DNA from: Bidens hawaiensis | Lineage: Eukaryota; Streptophyta; Magnoliopsida; Asterales; Asteraceae | Direction of reading: 5' to 3' | NCBI GenBank assembly: GCA_021521415.1 | Contig: JAIQDT010007324.1 | Location: 62,001-126,000 of the forward strand | DNA: 64,000 nucleotides | In this document: piece by piece, positions 1-11,590 of the stretch | Layout of the letters: each line of letters opens with the position of its first letter | Position numbering within the stretch: position 1 is the first letter of the stretch | Program-made: the position numbers and the translations under genes | The notes under the pieces: model-generated | What the model saw: only the letters and a program-made list of their open reading frames with translations | Told to the model about the DNA's origin: nothing | The model's database searches: none

Positions 1-1
1 G

Positions 2-700
2 AGGTTTCACAACCTTGGAGGGGACTCGCGTCGAGAAAAAGATTCGTTACTGTCGAAATGGGACGACATAAACACCAAATGCATGGCTTTCCATACGGTT
101 TTCTCTCGGATGAATCGAACTAGGAGTAGCGATGTCTCGGACGCGGAAGTCATAGAAAACGCGTTGGTTGAGTTTCAACATAAGGTCGGCGGGACCTTCA
201 ACCACTTTGGCATTTGGAAAGACCTATTGAGGCATCACCCAAAATGGGGCTTGGTGTTGGATGCCGAAGCCGAAGCCGACGGTGGCCCGAGTAAAAAAAA
301 GTCTAAAACATCGTCTTCGGTTGATCCAGACACGCCCCGTTCCGACGCTCGAAACTTCAACTTAAGCGATAATGACCCCGTGAATACTACCGAGATGCCT
401 CGGCCGGGGGGTAGAAGAACCAAAGGCAAAGGAAAGGGGAAAGGGGCCGCTTCGTCGTCGGCAACGGGTTCGAATCCCGAATTGGAAAGCCAATTCAAAT
501 TAATGAACTCTCGACTCCAAGATTTACACGAACTTGGAACCCAACGACTTCAAGTAAATTTGGACGTCGTCGACCTACTTTGAAGGAATGAAATGGACAA
601 AGACATCGAAATTTTATCAAACGAGCTATCCGAAGACGACCCGATAGTCCAATCTCTAAAAGCCACTCGACGAGCGAAAATTTTAGAAAAATATAAATAA
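2..700 (+). pseudogene. PIF/Harbinger ORF1 (Myb/NAM-associated-like) fragment, 5' end outside window
   Basis: The frame is open from base 2, before the first Met at 83, so the real start lies upstream of the window. It reads a trihelix/Myb-like segment (KWDDIN, then EVIENALVEF and HFGIWKDLLRHHPKW), followed by a Ser/Lys-rich linker with GKGKGKGAAS. This layout is typical of plant proteins annotated as NAM-associated C-terminal domain or glutathione S-transferase T3-like, many of which are the DNA-binding ORF1 partner of PIF/Harbinger transposases. A TGA at 581-583 cuts the frame, yet it continues in phase for 38 more codons (584-697, TAA at 698-700) with a helical, charged tail normal for the family. 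CGA to TGA is the simplest explanation. No transposase is seen next to it. Confidence 0.7.
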
Positions 701-835
701 GTTTTAGTTTTATTAGTATTATTTATGTTTTTTTTTTAATTTAGTTTTTATTTGGAAGTTTAATGTATTTTTTTAATTTTATGTTAATTTATTTAAATGA
801 TTTAGTATTTAAAAAAAACAAATAAAATTAATAAT

Positions 836-974
836 GACTGGGCGCCACGTGACGCATAATGCCTGGGGGTGGAGAGTTATGACTACAACCTGTTTTTGTA
901 AAATACCATAACTCTGACTAGGCGCCACGTGACGCATAATGCCTGGTAGTGAAGCTTTATGACTACACATAGTC
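836..974. repeat. Duplicated subterminal motif and probable 3' end of the ORF1-bearing Harbinger element
   Basis: A 31-bp unit centred on GGCGCCACGTGACGCATAAT occurs at 836-866 and again at 916-946, with 30 of 31 bases matching. Each copy is followed by a TTATGACTACA motif. The sequence then ends in GACTACACATAGTC followed by TAA at 975-977, which would fit the 3-bp TSD of PIF/Harbinger. The left end is outside the window, so the TSD cannot be confirmed. Confidence 0.45.
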
Positions 975-1149
975 TAATCTCAAGCTAAAAATGTACCATT
1001 CAAGTCACAAAATAATCAAGCTGTACATTCATAACATATAGTTACAAAATGGAAACTATAATGATGAGTATTATTCTACAGTTTACATCCTTGAAACATA
1101 ATGAGTCTAGTGTTGGATGAAGGGATCGAGCGGGGCTTGACTTGCTTTA

Positions 1150-2347
1150 TCATTGATTATCTGCATAATTGACTGTTAAGTTTGTTTGATTTTCGTTGAC
1201 AACAGATACTGATGAATGACTAGACTCGTCTAATGATAAAGTATCATTTTCTTCTCTGGATGCCTGTATCCACTCTAGCTCGGCTGCCACCTCAGCCATA
1301 GAAGGTCTCATCTCGCTATGAAATGCAAGACATCTGAATGCGAGCTCAGCAACCTTATGGATCGATGAAAATGTCCACATGTCTTTGTTATGCTCAAGGG
1401 TCGGGTCGATTATCTCCTCGAGACAACCCCTTTTGATTCTATCAACCGCTAGTGCTGCCAGATTAACTTCATTTTGTCGTCGAGAAAAATCTAAGGCTTT
1501 ATAAGTCGTTATAATCTCAACTAACACGACTCCAAAGCTATAAACATCACTCCTATCAGATAAATGAAAGTTTTGATGATACTCAGGGTCTAAGTAACCC
1601 GGTGTACCTTGTGGGGCCGTTGAAATATGTGACGACTCCATTATTCCTAGTCTAGAAAGACCAAAATCCGCTACTTTTGTTTTAAAGCTATAATCTAATA
1701 ATATGTTGCTAGATTTGACATCTCTATGGTAGATTGGGGGATCTAGATTTGAGTGTAGATAAGCGATCGCTTGCGCGGTTTCAGTGGCAATTGTGAGGCG
1801 AACGGGCCAAGGAAGCCCGTTACCTCTCTCTCTTTGTAAATGTTGCGATAAGGTCCCATTTGGCATGAACTCATAAACGAGTATTTGTTCATCTTTATCA
1901 ACCGAACAACCTAATAACCTAACAAGATTCGGGTGGCTTACCGACGAAAGAAGTTTGATCTCATTCATGACTTGGTCAATGTTGTCGTCACCATCGGAGC
2001 GGTGTTTAATCCTTTTAATGGCTACCCATTCACCATTTTTGAGCTTGCCAGAATAAACCGTGCCATATGCCCCAATTCCGAGTCGTTGTTTATCAGAAAA
2101 GAAATTTGTAGCCTTTTCTATCTCTTTGTAAGTGTAAATTGGAATTGTGATGCCTTTAGCTTCACAAAACTGTCTGCTTACTCTACTTCTTGATCGTAAA
2201 ATGCTCCGGCGGCGAATAAAGCATGCAATCAAGCCTATGCAAACAAGAAGTGAAGCTCCGACAACAACAGCTGAAACAAAACATTATTAACGTTGTAATT
2301 TAAATAATTTCCATATTACATATATTTTGTGAGTTAAAAACTTTTAC

Positions 2348-2390
<43 letters not shown>

Positions 2391-3511
2391 TTAGAAAGAT
2401 AGCATACCTCCGACTAGCACACCAACTCTACCAGTCCCACCACCACAGTGACCAGAGAAATATTTTGAAGGATTGCAACCAGACGAGCCTGTTAGTTAAA
2501 TTTATTATAAACTGTTAATATAGTTTGTAACTATCGCTAAATGTTTAAAAAAATACATATTCTAGAGTTGTATAGTTCTTAAAACTAGTCCTCAATTTTT
2601 AAAACTTTGGCGTGCTAAGAAATTCAATGACGGATGAGCGGATCTAGCCGTGGTACGTACCCCTCAACTTTCTTGTCGAAATACATTTTTAACGCAAAAG
2701 GATTTATGTATCGACTATCACTGAACAAATTTGTTTAGCCCTTAGTATCTCTTAACTTTTCTTCTACATCCGTCACAAATAAGAAACCATGGCCATTTTT
2801 AAGGAAATGATAATTAATGAACGGAGTTTTTTTTTTAATTAGTAATAATGCACTTATCATTAAAGAAAGAAAATGAAAGAAGACATGTTGCGTTTTTAAA
2901 ATAGACGTGTCCCACCAGGTTTGGTAATGTAGCCCTTTAGCCGTTTTCATCTAGTTTGAAAAGTTTAAATTTTATATAATAGAAAACAATATATTATAAA
3001 TCATGAATAATGATGAATTAGACTTGAAATAATAACTTAATGATGTGGATTTGAGGTCTAATCCTGAATGATTCACCACTAAAACCACCAACTATGCTCA
3101 TAATTAAAGGAGAATTAACATAGATGTTTATTTATTGCATTATTTCAAACTATAGAAAATTGGGAGAGGCTATAAAACTAAACATTGATTCTAATAGTAA
3201 AGCCAAAATAGTTATATAAAACAGTTATAAAATAACGAACAGAACTTTGGCATATTGTTCATGAATGCATGCGAGTTCAAAAGTGAAATACAAATTATTA
3301 GATAATATAAATTCATCTTTAAATGAGAAACGTATCAAAAATTATATATTTCTATTCTAGAGAAATACAAGCATGCCATTTTTGACCTTCGCTTACTTTT
3401 TAACTAATTTTGAAAATATTATACATAAAAGTTGACAATAACTCCAGACCCCAGATTGGAATCAAATAATTCATGTATATAAAATTCTATATAAGCTAAC
3501 CAAGATAAAAT

Positions 3512-3552
<41 letters not shown>

Positions 3553-3885
3553 TATATAAGCTAACCAAGATAAAATAAATAAACAAATAAATAACGGCAT
3601 CCTTCCTACGTTAACTCGTTGTCTAAGTTAGTTACCAATTACCGGTACACGTAATTATTAGTTATTAAAATTATGAGCAAAAATTACGTATTTAAATTTA
3701 TGTCGCATGTTAATTAGCATGTTATGAAGCATAGTGGACGATAGAGATGAAATTCAACCCTAGGAATATTATAATATGACATTTTTAATTAATAAAATAA
3801 CTGATTAATTTAATAAGCCCAACTGTTTGATGCTTTCATTTACTCTTTGCAAGATAGACTTCAGATTTGGTGTTTCTTTAGCTTA

Positions 3886-3964
<79 letters not shown>

Positions 3965-5967
3965 TTTAGGGAGGTGGTAATGGGTTTAAAATTGAAGTCT
4001 CTACTCTCTAGAATTGTCAAAGCAACCAACCCTTTTACACATTGTTGGTAAGACCAAAGACGCCTTTGAACAATAATGACGTGCCCTTTGACGATATACC
4101 ATGACTAATTTTATTTGTTTTCTCATTTCTACTTTTTTAATAAAATTTAGGTTTAGTCTTTTCGGAATCTTTCTAATACATGTTGGGGTATACTAAACTA
4201 ACACCCATAATTACTAACCAAACCTCGTCTATTTATATGAACTGATTTAATGGTAAACATGCGTATAAAACAGTAAATTTGACAGTATAAAAGCTTTTAG
4301 GATGGTATTTGTGATATAATATCTTTATAAGACCATGTGTAGTGGGATGTTTTGGTCTACAAAAACTCTCTCAACATCTTGTATACAACGTTGGATTGAA
4401 AAAATGGTGGGGCCAAAGAGAGAAACCAGCCAATGAAGATGGGAGGTGGGGTCGTTTTGGCGTTTTCCACTACGAATTGTCTAATTAATAGCATATGTTG
4501 AATTGATTGATGAAGTAATGTAATTGATGGAAGAAACGCATGAAGTATTACTAAAATCCATAATAGAAGGTGTTCAAATAGCATGACGAACATCATGTAT
4601 TCGTGTAAAATTTTGAAGTACACAATTTAGTATGCTTGAATGATATATATTATGTTGTATCTTAGAAATTCGACAAGATCGAGTGCTCAAACAAATTGTC
4701 GCTCGTCTCATCTACCAAGTCTAAATACGTAGACGCCAATGCTCACTAAAACTTGACGTTTCAAACACAAATTTTATTATTTGACACGACAACTTAGGTA
4801 AAATCTATCTCTCGATCATTATCTTTCATGCTATTAATAGAAAGTTGACTCTCGCTTCACAATCTCAAAACGTAGAAGCTAAATAGTACATCCTATCTAT
4901 TCGTCCTTATCCCGAATACAACTTGTAATTCTGTTTATACATCTCATGTATTTATTGTTCATAGCAAAATAATCCATTTAATGCTATAATGGGAAAAATA
5001 CTGCAAAGCAATCATGAGACCAAATCATTTTTTCAATTTATTTCCTAAAAGATGTAAGATTTTAAAATAAATCAAACAATTGTTTGATTATAATTAACAA
5101 CTAATAAAAGTTCGAGTTTTAATAATATTGTAACTTTGTCGTTCTGAAAAATAATAAAAGCTATAGGAATATTGTAACTTTGTCGTTCTGAAAAATAATA
5201 AAAGTTATAATGAACCGAGACATACCTTTTTGGCTTCGGCAACCGGAGCCGGGTTTGTACCCATCGCCATCGAACCCGTTTCTACACCTACACCAATGAC
5301 CTTCGGTTCCATCAAACGGCGACACAATCGTGGTACAATCCGCATCAACCGAGCATTCACAACCTCCCTTAAGCCACCACCCCAATCTAACGACTTGTAT
5401 ATCCAACGATATGGCTTCACTATCCCCAATCATCTCAGTCGCCACACCCGAAAACAAAAACCGACACCCCATACTCGACACGTTCTTATAATCAATAAAC
5501 ATACGAGTAACATCACTAGAATAACAGCTCACGTTACCATCACCACCTTGTGTCACACTACAGTTAACAATCTCTAGGTGTGTTCGCAACGTAGTCATCG
5601 GTATCATGCAGTTCTTCATCCGCTCGGTGCAGTTTTCCATTAATATGGCGTTTGATGACATGGGTGCGTAGTGTTGGCTGTATAAGTGCGTTAGGGTGTT
5701 GATGGATCGTCCGCACTTGGCGGGGAGGCTGACGAGTAGGCTTTCGGGGTGGAATTGTTGCACTGTGAATTCGCCGATTAATACGTCGCCGTTTGAGGTG
5801 CAATTCAGCTGGATTTTGCAGGCGGAGGTGAAGCCGAATGGGTATGGGACGGTTTTGAATTGGCTGTTGGGACATGACTGGTTGCAATGATCATGGGGGT
5901 TCTGGGATGTGGTTATTGATGGTAATATGGTGATGAAGAGTATTAAGAATTTGTGTGGTTTGATCAT
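1150..5967 (-). CDS. WAKL14: Wall-associated receptor kinase-like 14 (WAKL14-type), 3 exons
   Basis: Exons (minus strand): 5226-5967, 2408-2488, 1150-2270. Phases match (742 + 81 + 1121 bp = 647 codons plus stop). Residues 1-21 are a signal peptide; a Cys-rich GUB_WAK galacturonan-binding region follows (CNQSCPN, YPFGF), then an EGF-like stretch (CRCRNGFDGDGY) near 210-245. Exons 2 and 3 encode the transmembrane helix (VVVGASLLVCIGLIACF) followed by RRRS. The cytosolic kinase has GIGAYGTV at about 339, VAIK Lys at about 360, HRDVKSSN Asp at about 458 and DFG Asp at about 476, so it should be catalytically competent. By family it sits in the plasma membrane, senses wall pectin and phosphorylates Ser/Thr. 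Intron 1 is unusually long (2489-5225) and rich in microsatellites. No break was found. Confidence 0.9.
2349..2391. repeat. (TAA)n microsatellite in WAKL14 intron 2
   Basis: About 14 tandem TAA/AAT units lie inside the 137-bp second intron, close to the splice donor at 2407. Confidence 0.9.
3487..3580. repeat. (ATC)n microsatellite between two copies of a 29-bp direct repeat
   Basis: The unit at 3487-3515 (CTATATAAGCTAACCAAG and onward) is repeated exactly at 3552-3580. About 13 ATC trinucleotides separate the two copies. Confidence 0.9.
3885..3967. repeat. (AAT)n-(ATT)n palindromic microsatellite
   Basis: A long AAT run changes without interruption into an ATT run, so the tract can fold into a near-perfect hairpin. 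It lies in intron 1 of the WAKL14 gene. Confidence 0.9.
5124..5204. repeat. 37-bp tandem duplication near WAKL14 exon 1 donor
   Basis: The unit starting AATATTGTAACTTTGTCG is at 5124-5160 and repeats exactly at 5168-5204, within intron 1 and 21 bases from the splice donor at 5225. Confidence 0.85.
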
Positions 5968-8937
5968 GACTTAGTTAATTACTAGAGCATAGAAAATGTT
6001 GAAGATGGAGAGATTGATTTGTTGGTATGTGAAGATCAAGTGGGTGACTTTGAACATAACATGGAATGGGTTTTTTTTTTATTGGCTATTTTGTCTATAT
6101 ATTTTTAATTTCTTTTACCTAAATTCATTAAATAATAGTAATAAATTATTGTTATTTTTTTAGTGAGTAGTTTATTGTATTTTTTTTATGTATAAATGTA
6201 TATGTTTATTAGGGTGCCATGGTTCAATTCTGACTCTTTTTAAGTTAGATCGTGAATTAAATCGTTAGTAATGGTTTTTTGTTATTAGATATTGAACTAA
6301 TAAGAAAAAAACTGAATTACAGCCTGAGGATGTAGGTCCTCTCGCTTGAAACGAACCACGTTAAAATTCATGTGTCGTTTATATTTTTGTTTCTCTGTAT
6401 TTATATCGTTTGTGCACATGTAAATTATTTCGCGCGTTTGTTCCTAAGGATATGTACATGTATTTTCATGTGTTAAATAACAAGCTAAAGGTTTTTTATG
6501 ATCAACACACTGACATTCAAGAACTGAACACAACTTTAGAGGATAATGGGTCTTTTGTATATGCTATAAACTTTTTATTTAGCACCATTATAAGTTTTAT
6601 ACACTAATTTTGGGATTGAAGATGAATGTACTTTGTATATAAACAAGGTAATTCGTTTAGATATAAACCTATCTTATTAATCGTTATAAACTGAAAGGAC
6701 CACATTTCGCTTAGATGGAGTCTTTTAACAGTTTGGTGTTACAATTGATCGATCACACGTTTTTGAGATTAGTTGGATTATGTTTGTACTTTCATTAGTT
6801 ATGTATTATTATTTCTAATCCATTACATTGTGAGATGGTTTTGAAAAACTAAGCGATTTACGCTATGGATTTGCTTGATTTTATAGAGAAATAGGAAACA
6901 TAAAGATGGAGGTTGGTTACAGAAGTTTAGGGATTGAGAGATAGGAGATGGAAAATTATGTCATATCATATTAGAAATTCCGTCGGATCCGACGGTTCTT
7001 TAGAGAGTTTCTTCAGATCCATGGGGTGAATACGAGTTCCGTCAGATCCGACGGTTCTTAATGACTATTTTAAGGATTTTGACTAATTGATGATTAAGTT
7101 GGAAATGTTTAATCAAAAATGGCTATTTGGAGAATTTTCCCTTTGTTCTATATATTTAGCAATTAATATGATGTTTCATCAGCATACGAAACATATTGAT
7201 GATGTCTCGAATTTTCTAGTAACATATTGATGATGTCTCGAATTTTCTACTAGATATGATTTTCTTGCTCAAAGTCTTATAACTCATTTAGTTATCGAAT
7301 TATAAGCCAAATTATGTAACAAGTTCTAAATAGTTGGTTAATAAGTAGTTAAAAATTGGACCATCGATTTTCCAGTAAACGTGAATATTCTAAATAGTTT
7401 ATTTATATGACTATGTTTATATATATATGATTATATTCAATTAGGATTACACGTTCAATGTTCAACCATAATGAAAATAATAAATTGTTTCAAATATGCC
7501 AATCACTTGTGGTTGAAGTCTTCGAGATAGTGCTTGATAGGATATTAAAGGATGGACCACCTTGACTTCGCAACTTCAACAATTTTGGTCTTTAAGCGAT
7601 CACACAATTATTTATTTTCTAAATAGTTGTTCAAAACACAAGTTTTCATAAATCTGGTTATAATTTTAAATTTTTGAAATTTTTTCAAGACATAAAATTT
7701 CAAGTACGTTTCTCTTAAAACATGATTAAAGAATGTATTATATTTGGTTAGTTAAAGTTTTTCTTATCCTATCGTGAAAATGTTGTATTTTGTGAAGCCC
7801 AGCACACCATCAAAAATTAACACACACACATTTCCACCTTTCGATCTTTTGTCAAAGTGAAGTGAACCATAATGCTCACTCGACTTTTAGTGCAAACACA
7901 TGGCAAGACTGATCTTGGAATGGTAATGTTAAAGGGTTTTGGAAATTCTAGGCCACACCTATCGTATTCTCGATAGTTGTTATTCTCATGTTTGTGAATT
8001 TTTTGTGGGTATTGGGTATATATGTTTATGAACTAATATGGTTAAAGATTAATGGTTAGGTTTCTCATTACACAATCATAAAATTACTATAAAACCGACT
8101 TGAAATATCTATACTCAACTACATTTCTACCAATTTTATTTTTATAATAGTTTCAAATTTCTAACAATTTACAATTTTTGTTTTTTTTTTATATTTTTAA
8201 GATACACAATATATTATTATATTCGGTTTCAATGCGAGTAAATGGGTAAGTGATCCAAGTAGTCGGGCGAATATCACCAATTCTTAATTCGTAAAATGTT
8301 TGGGATTTCAAGTTTTTGGTTCATCACCCACATCCACACCCAACATCAAAACATGAGGTCTTGTTTGAGTCATGATGGTGTCGATTATTTTCGAGGATAG
8401 AACTCCGTTGGATTTAAATATACGAAGCAATAAATTTGAAGTTCATAAAACTATTTTGGAGAATCCTGATTCTTGACCCACAACACCACACACTTTCTGG
8501 ATCCAATGGATTTACATATCAAGAAATGTTGGGGTCTAGATAATAGTTTACTGTCTTCGTTTTTAATTTGAGGCCCATTAAAATTCTACTTGGAGTGTGT
8601 GGATACTTCATAGTTCATACTTTATATTGTTTCGAAGTACGATGGGAATTTAACATCTCTTTTGAAAAATAAACTCTAAATTCCTCAAGACAATAAATAA
8701 ATAAATAATAAAAATAAAAATAGTTTTAGCTAGGGAATCATAAAAACTAAGTGTCCTCTACCTGAATTGAAGTTTTCGGTAGAGGGTGAAATTGATTCAG
8801 TTGATATAATAATTGATTATTAAGGGTCGAGATTGTGTACAATCAAGTTTAAATGTGCGAAGTTTGCAAGGTGAAGAAAGAATGTTCATGTAGTGGTTTA
8901 ATTACTTTATTTAGAATAATTACTAATATGTTGTTTG
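5968..8937. other. Intergenic AT-rich stretch upstream of WAKL14
   Basis: No gene is supported. A 65-codon open frame at 6410-6607 resembles nothing known and is probably chance. Two short duplications occur. TTCCGTCGGATCCGACGG at 6978-6995 recurs with one mismatch at 7037-7054, and the core 6980-6995 is a perfect 16-bp palindrome. A 29-bp unit at 7190-7218 recurs at 7221-7249. The first few hundred bases presumably hold the WAKL14 promoter. Confidence 0.6.
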
Positions 8938-9238
8938 CGCTTTTGCTCATTCATTTTGTTGACTTCTCATTATAAGAAACATATGTATTTGATAATTATT
9001 AATTACAAAAATTATAGTAATGATAACATTTGCTACATTGGGTTTTGCTATTGTGTCAAGGCTTAAATGAATTAAAATGTCATAAGACTTTGTATAAGAC
9101 TACACTACATTCCATGTATAATTTAACTAAAAGTTAAAAATATGACTGTCATGTCACAATAATGTAAACATGGGCTTTCACTAACTTTACCATAAAAAAT
9201 AGTGATGATTTAACTATATACAAAACTATTATTTACTT
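8938..9238. repeat. Dispersed repeat, copy A (about 300 bp)
   Basis: Begins near TTTTGCTCATTCA and runs through GTATTTGATAATTATTAATT and TTGCTATTGTGTCAAGGC. A diverged copy in the same orientation lies at 14026-14310, on the other side of the F-box gene. No terminal inverted repeats or coding were recognised. Confidence 0.6.
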
Positions 9239-9422
9239 TTGGCAATGAGAGATGGGATGGTGACAGAAGGTGGCAGTGATGGCGCATTTATGTTTTCAAA
9301 AGAGTTGGATGAGTAAATAAACGGTTTTACACCTTCGACGTAAATACTTATAAGAACGGGCGGGGGAACTCAGGGAAGGTATACCAGCAAGAGTGAAAAT
9401 CCGAAACATACATCGGGTTGAG

Positions 9423-9591
9423 TAGGGCTGCCAATTATACACGAGACACGAATACACGACTTTAACAAGTAATAGGTAAGGCCTTAACATGTTTCGTGTA
9501 CTAAACAGGTAGATATGAAATTACCTGTTAATTTTCGTGTCTAAACAGGTATGATACATGTTTACCTGTTAAGTACCTGGTTAAATTTTTA

Positions 9592-9637
<46 letters not shown>

Positions 9638-9935
9638 TATAATCATGAGTTATCATGAACCCTAAACATTCTAACTCTATGTTTCTTAGCCGTCACCACT
9701 CACGAATATTCCCTCTCCGTCTTTTGTTACACTAATCAAGTTGTCAACTATGTGTTTCTAAACAACTCTTATCGTGTATTATTGTGTATACCAGGTAGTA
9801 ACATGTTCGTGTTCGTGTTTGGGATACATGTACACGATAAGTTTTCGTGCCGTGTACAGGTATACACATTTCGTGTCTGTGTCTTATCGTGTTCGTGTGT
9901 TATCATGTACGGATATACACGATATGTCAGCCCTA
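9423..9935. mobile_element. hAT-like MITE (513 bp), CGTGT/ACACG-rich
   Basis: The left end reads TAGGGCTGCCAATTATACAC and the right end, reverse complemented, reads TAGGGCTGACATATCGTGTA. The flanking 8-mers GGGTTGAG and GGATTGGA match at 5 of 8 positions, a worn TSD of hAT size. The interior is built largely of reiterated CGTGT/ACACG and a (TA)n tract at 9596-9632. It encodes no protein; the open frames across it are chance. Confidence 0.6.
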
Positions 9936-9971
9936 GGATTGGACATGAAACGGGGTTTACCAAATACCAAT

Positions 9972-10370
9972 GGGGTGTTTGGATTTTCTTATTTTTACCT
10001 CTCTATAACTATTACCTTTTATAAATTATTAAAATAGTATTTGGGTAATGTAACTTATTAAACGAAGAAAAAAAAAGTTTTTTCATAACTTATTAATAAG
10101 CAAAAAATGTTTGACAAAGCTAATAAAAAACTTTCAAATTAAGGGGGTGTTTGGGATTCCTTATTTTCACCAACTTATAATTTATAAACTTTTTGTAAAA
10201 TAATAAAGTGTTTGAAATTGTTTATATCGTGAGAGAAAAATTTCCAAAAATTACACTTTTATTAATAAAAAGTTATAAGAAAGTAAAATTAAGAATTCTA
10301 AACATCAACTAAAGCTTTTCAAAAAAATAAATAAGCAAATTTAAATGCTACCAAAACACCCCTATGATGT
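9972..10370. mobile_element. MITE-like units beginning GGGGTGTTTGG
   Basis: GGGTGTTTGG starts appear at about 9974 and 10145. The second unit ends near 10365 with CCAAAACACCCC, an imperfect inverted match to its start. Both units share ATAACTTATTAATAA-type AT-rich interiors. The first has no clear right end, and no convincing TSD was found for either. Confidence 0.4.
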
Positions 10371-10805
10371 AACTCTTCTTATATTGGACATCAGTTATCC
10401 GTAGAGACAGCAGCCGCCAACATTGGAACCACGTCACTAACCAGCGCTTCTTCTTCCCGGGTTTTTCAGGTACCCTAGGATTTTGATTCTAGTTTCAAAA
10501 TGATGTTAATTTATGGATTAGGAACAAACTACCATAGCTTTATTTTAAACTTCTACTTCAAGCTTCTTCTGTTCATACCAACACCATTTGATAATCTTAT
10601 ATCTAACCTGTTTAGAAATGTATGATTCGGAATTAGGGCTAGCTGTTCAATAAACTCGCTTGATAAAAACTCGAATAAATAGAACTCAGTTAAAAAAAAC
10701 TTTATTTGAAACCACCTGAGCGGAGCCGTCTCATTTTTGGGTCGTTTAACTTCGAGCTCGAGAGCTGCCTTGTTTAATTCTAGTTCGAACTCACACTGGC
10801 TCGGC
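10371..10805. other. Region upstream of the F-box gene; possible 5' UTR exon
   Basis: A non-AT-rich patch near 10400-10468 ends in GGGTTTTTCAG followed by GTACCC, which could be a splice donor. TTGCAG at about 11495-11500 could be the matching acceptor, placing a 5' UTR intron before the ATG at 11591. This is speculative. A CTCGA-rich stretch at 10625-10800 looks like an older repeat into which the neighbouring MITE inserted. Confidence 0.25.
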
Positions 10806-11327
10806 TAGGGATGGCAAAAAAGCCCGAGCCCACGGGTATACCCGAATCAAATGAGACGGGTATACCCGAAAACCAATAGGTATGGGCCGGGTATGGGATT
10901 TAGATTTAAATTTTTTTGCGGGTATGGGATTAGATGATACCCGGCCCGATTACCCTAACACATACCCGTCTACCCGAACTATATACCCGAATCATATGCC
11001 ACAAAAATTCTTTGTATTTTGTAGGTTGTGAAGTATAAATATAAATAACTATACCAAAATTATAATGATATTATTTATTTATTGGAACACTTATATATAT
11101 AGAGTGTATTATATTTTAATTTGTAATAATTGTTGTATAAATAAAAGGTATAAAAGAATTATAATGATAAAAAAAATGTATTTGAAAGTCCTAACGGGTA
11201 TACCCGATACCCGCGGGTATGCCCGATACCCGACAAATACCCGACGGTAATGGGCCGGGTATTGGACACGGTTTTACAAACGGGTATGGGCATGGGATTA
11301 CCAATACCCGGCCCGTTGCCATCCCTA
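10806..11327. mobile_element. hAT-like MITE (522 bp), CGGGTAT-rich
   Basis: The terminal inverted repeats share TAGGGATGGCAA (12 bp). The flanking 8-mers GGCTCGGC (10798-10805) and GGCTCGAC (11328-11335) match at 7 of 8 positions, the TSD size expected of hAT. The interior consists of many GGGTAT/ATACCC repeats around an AT-rich core. No transposase is present. Confidence 0.8.
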
Positions 11328-11590
11328 GGCTCGACTCGTTTACAGTGAGTTGTCTTTGATAATCTGATAAAAACAATTTGTTACTTGTTACATAACACAT
11401 ATGATAATAAGGTGGGTTATTTATATTCACCTCTAAAGATACTTTGTATTGTGAGTTTTTAGTTTGTCATGAGTCCTTACTGTGCATGCAATCAAGTTGC
11501 AGCTTCTGGATCCAAAAGTGCCCAAACAGAACTAAGGAAGCGACACATATATGTGAATTGTTAATTCTATTAAAGTACGGTTAGTAGAGA

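Larger units (their letters stand above)
2489..5225 (-). other. WAKL14 intron 1, 2.7 kb, no gene seen
   Basis: AT-rich intron between the ectodomain exon and the juxtamembrane exon. Short open frames at 2735-2950 and 4357-4623 have no recognisable domain and are not supported as genes. The intron holds three tandem or microsatellite repeats, described separately. Confidence 0.8.

Noticed and set aside
3514..3552. (ATC)n tract as coding for a His/Asp repeat
   Set aside because: It is inside the WAKL14 intron with stops in all frames close by.
6410..6607. 65-codon frame in the WAKL14 upstream region
   Set aside because: AT-rich, no recognisable family, length expected by chance.
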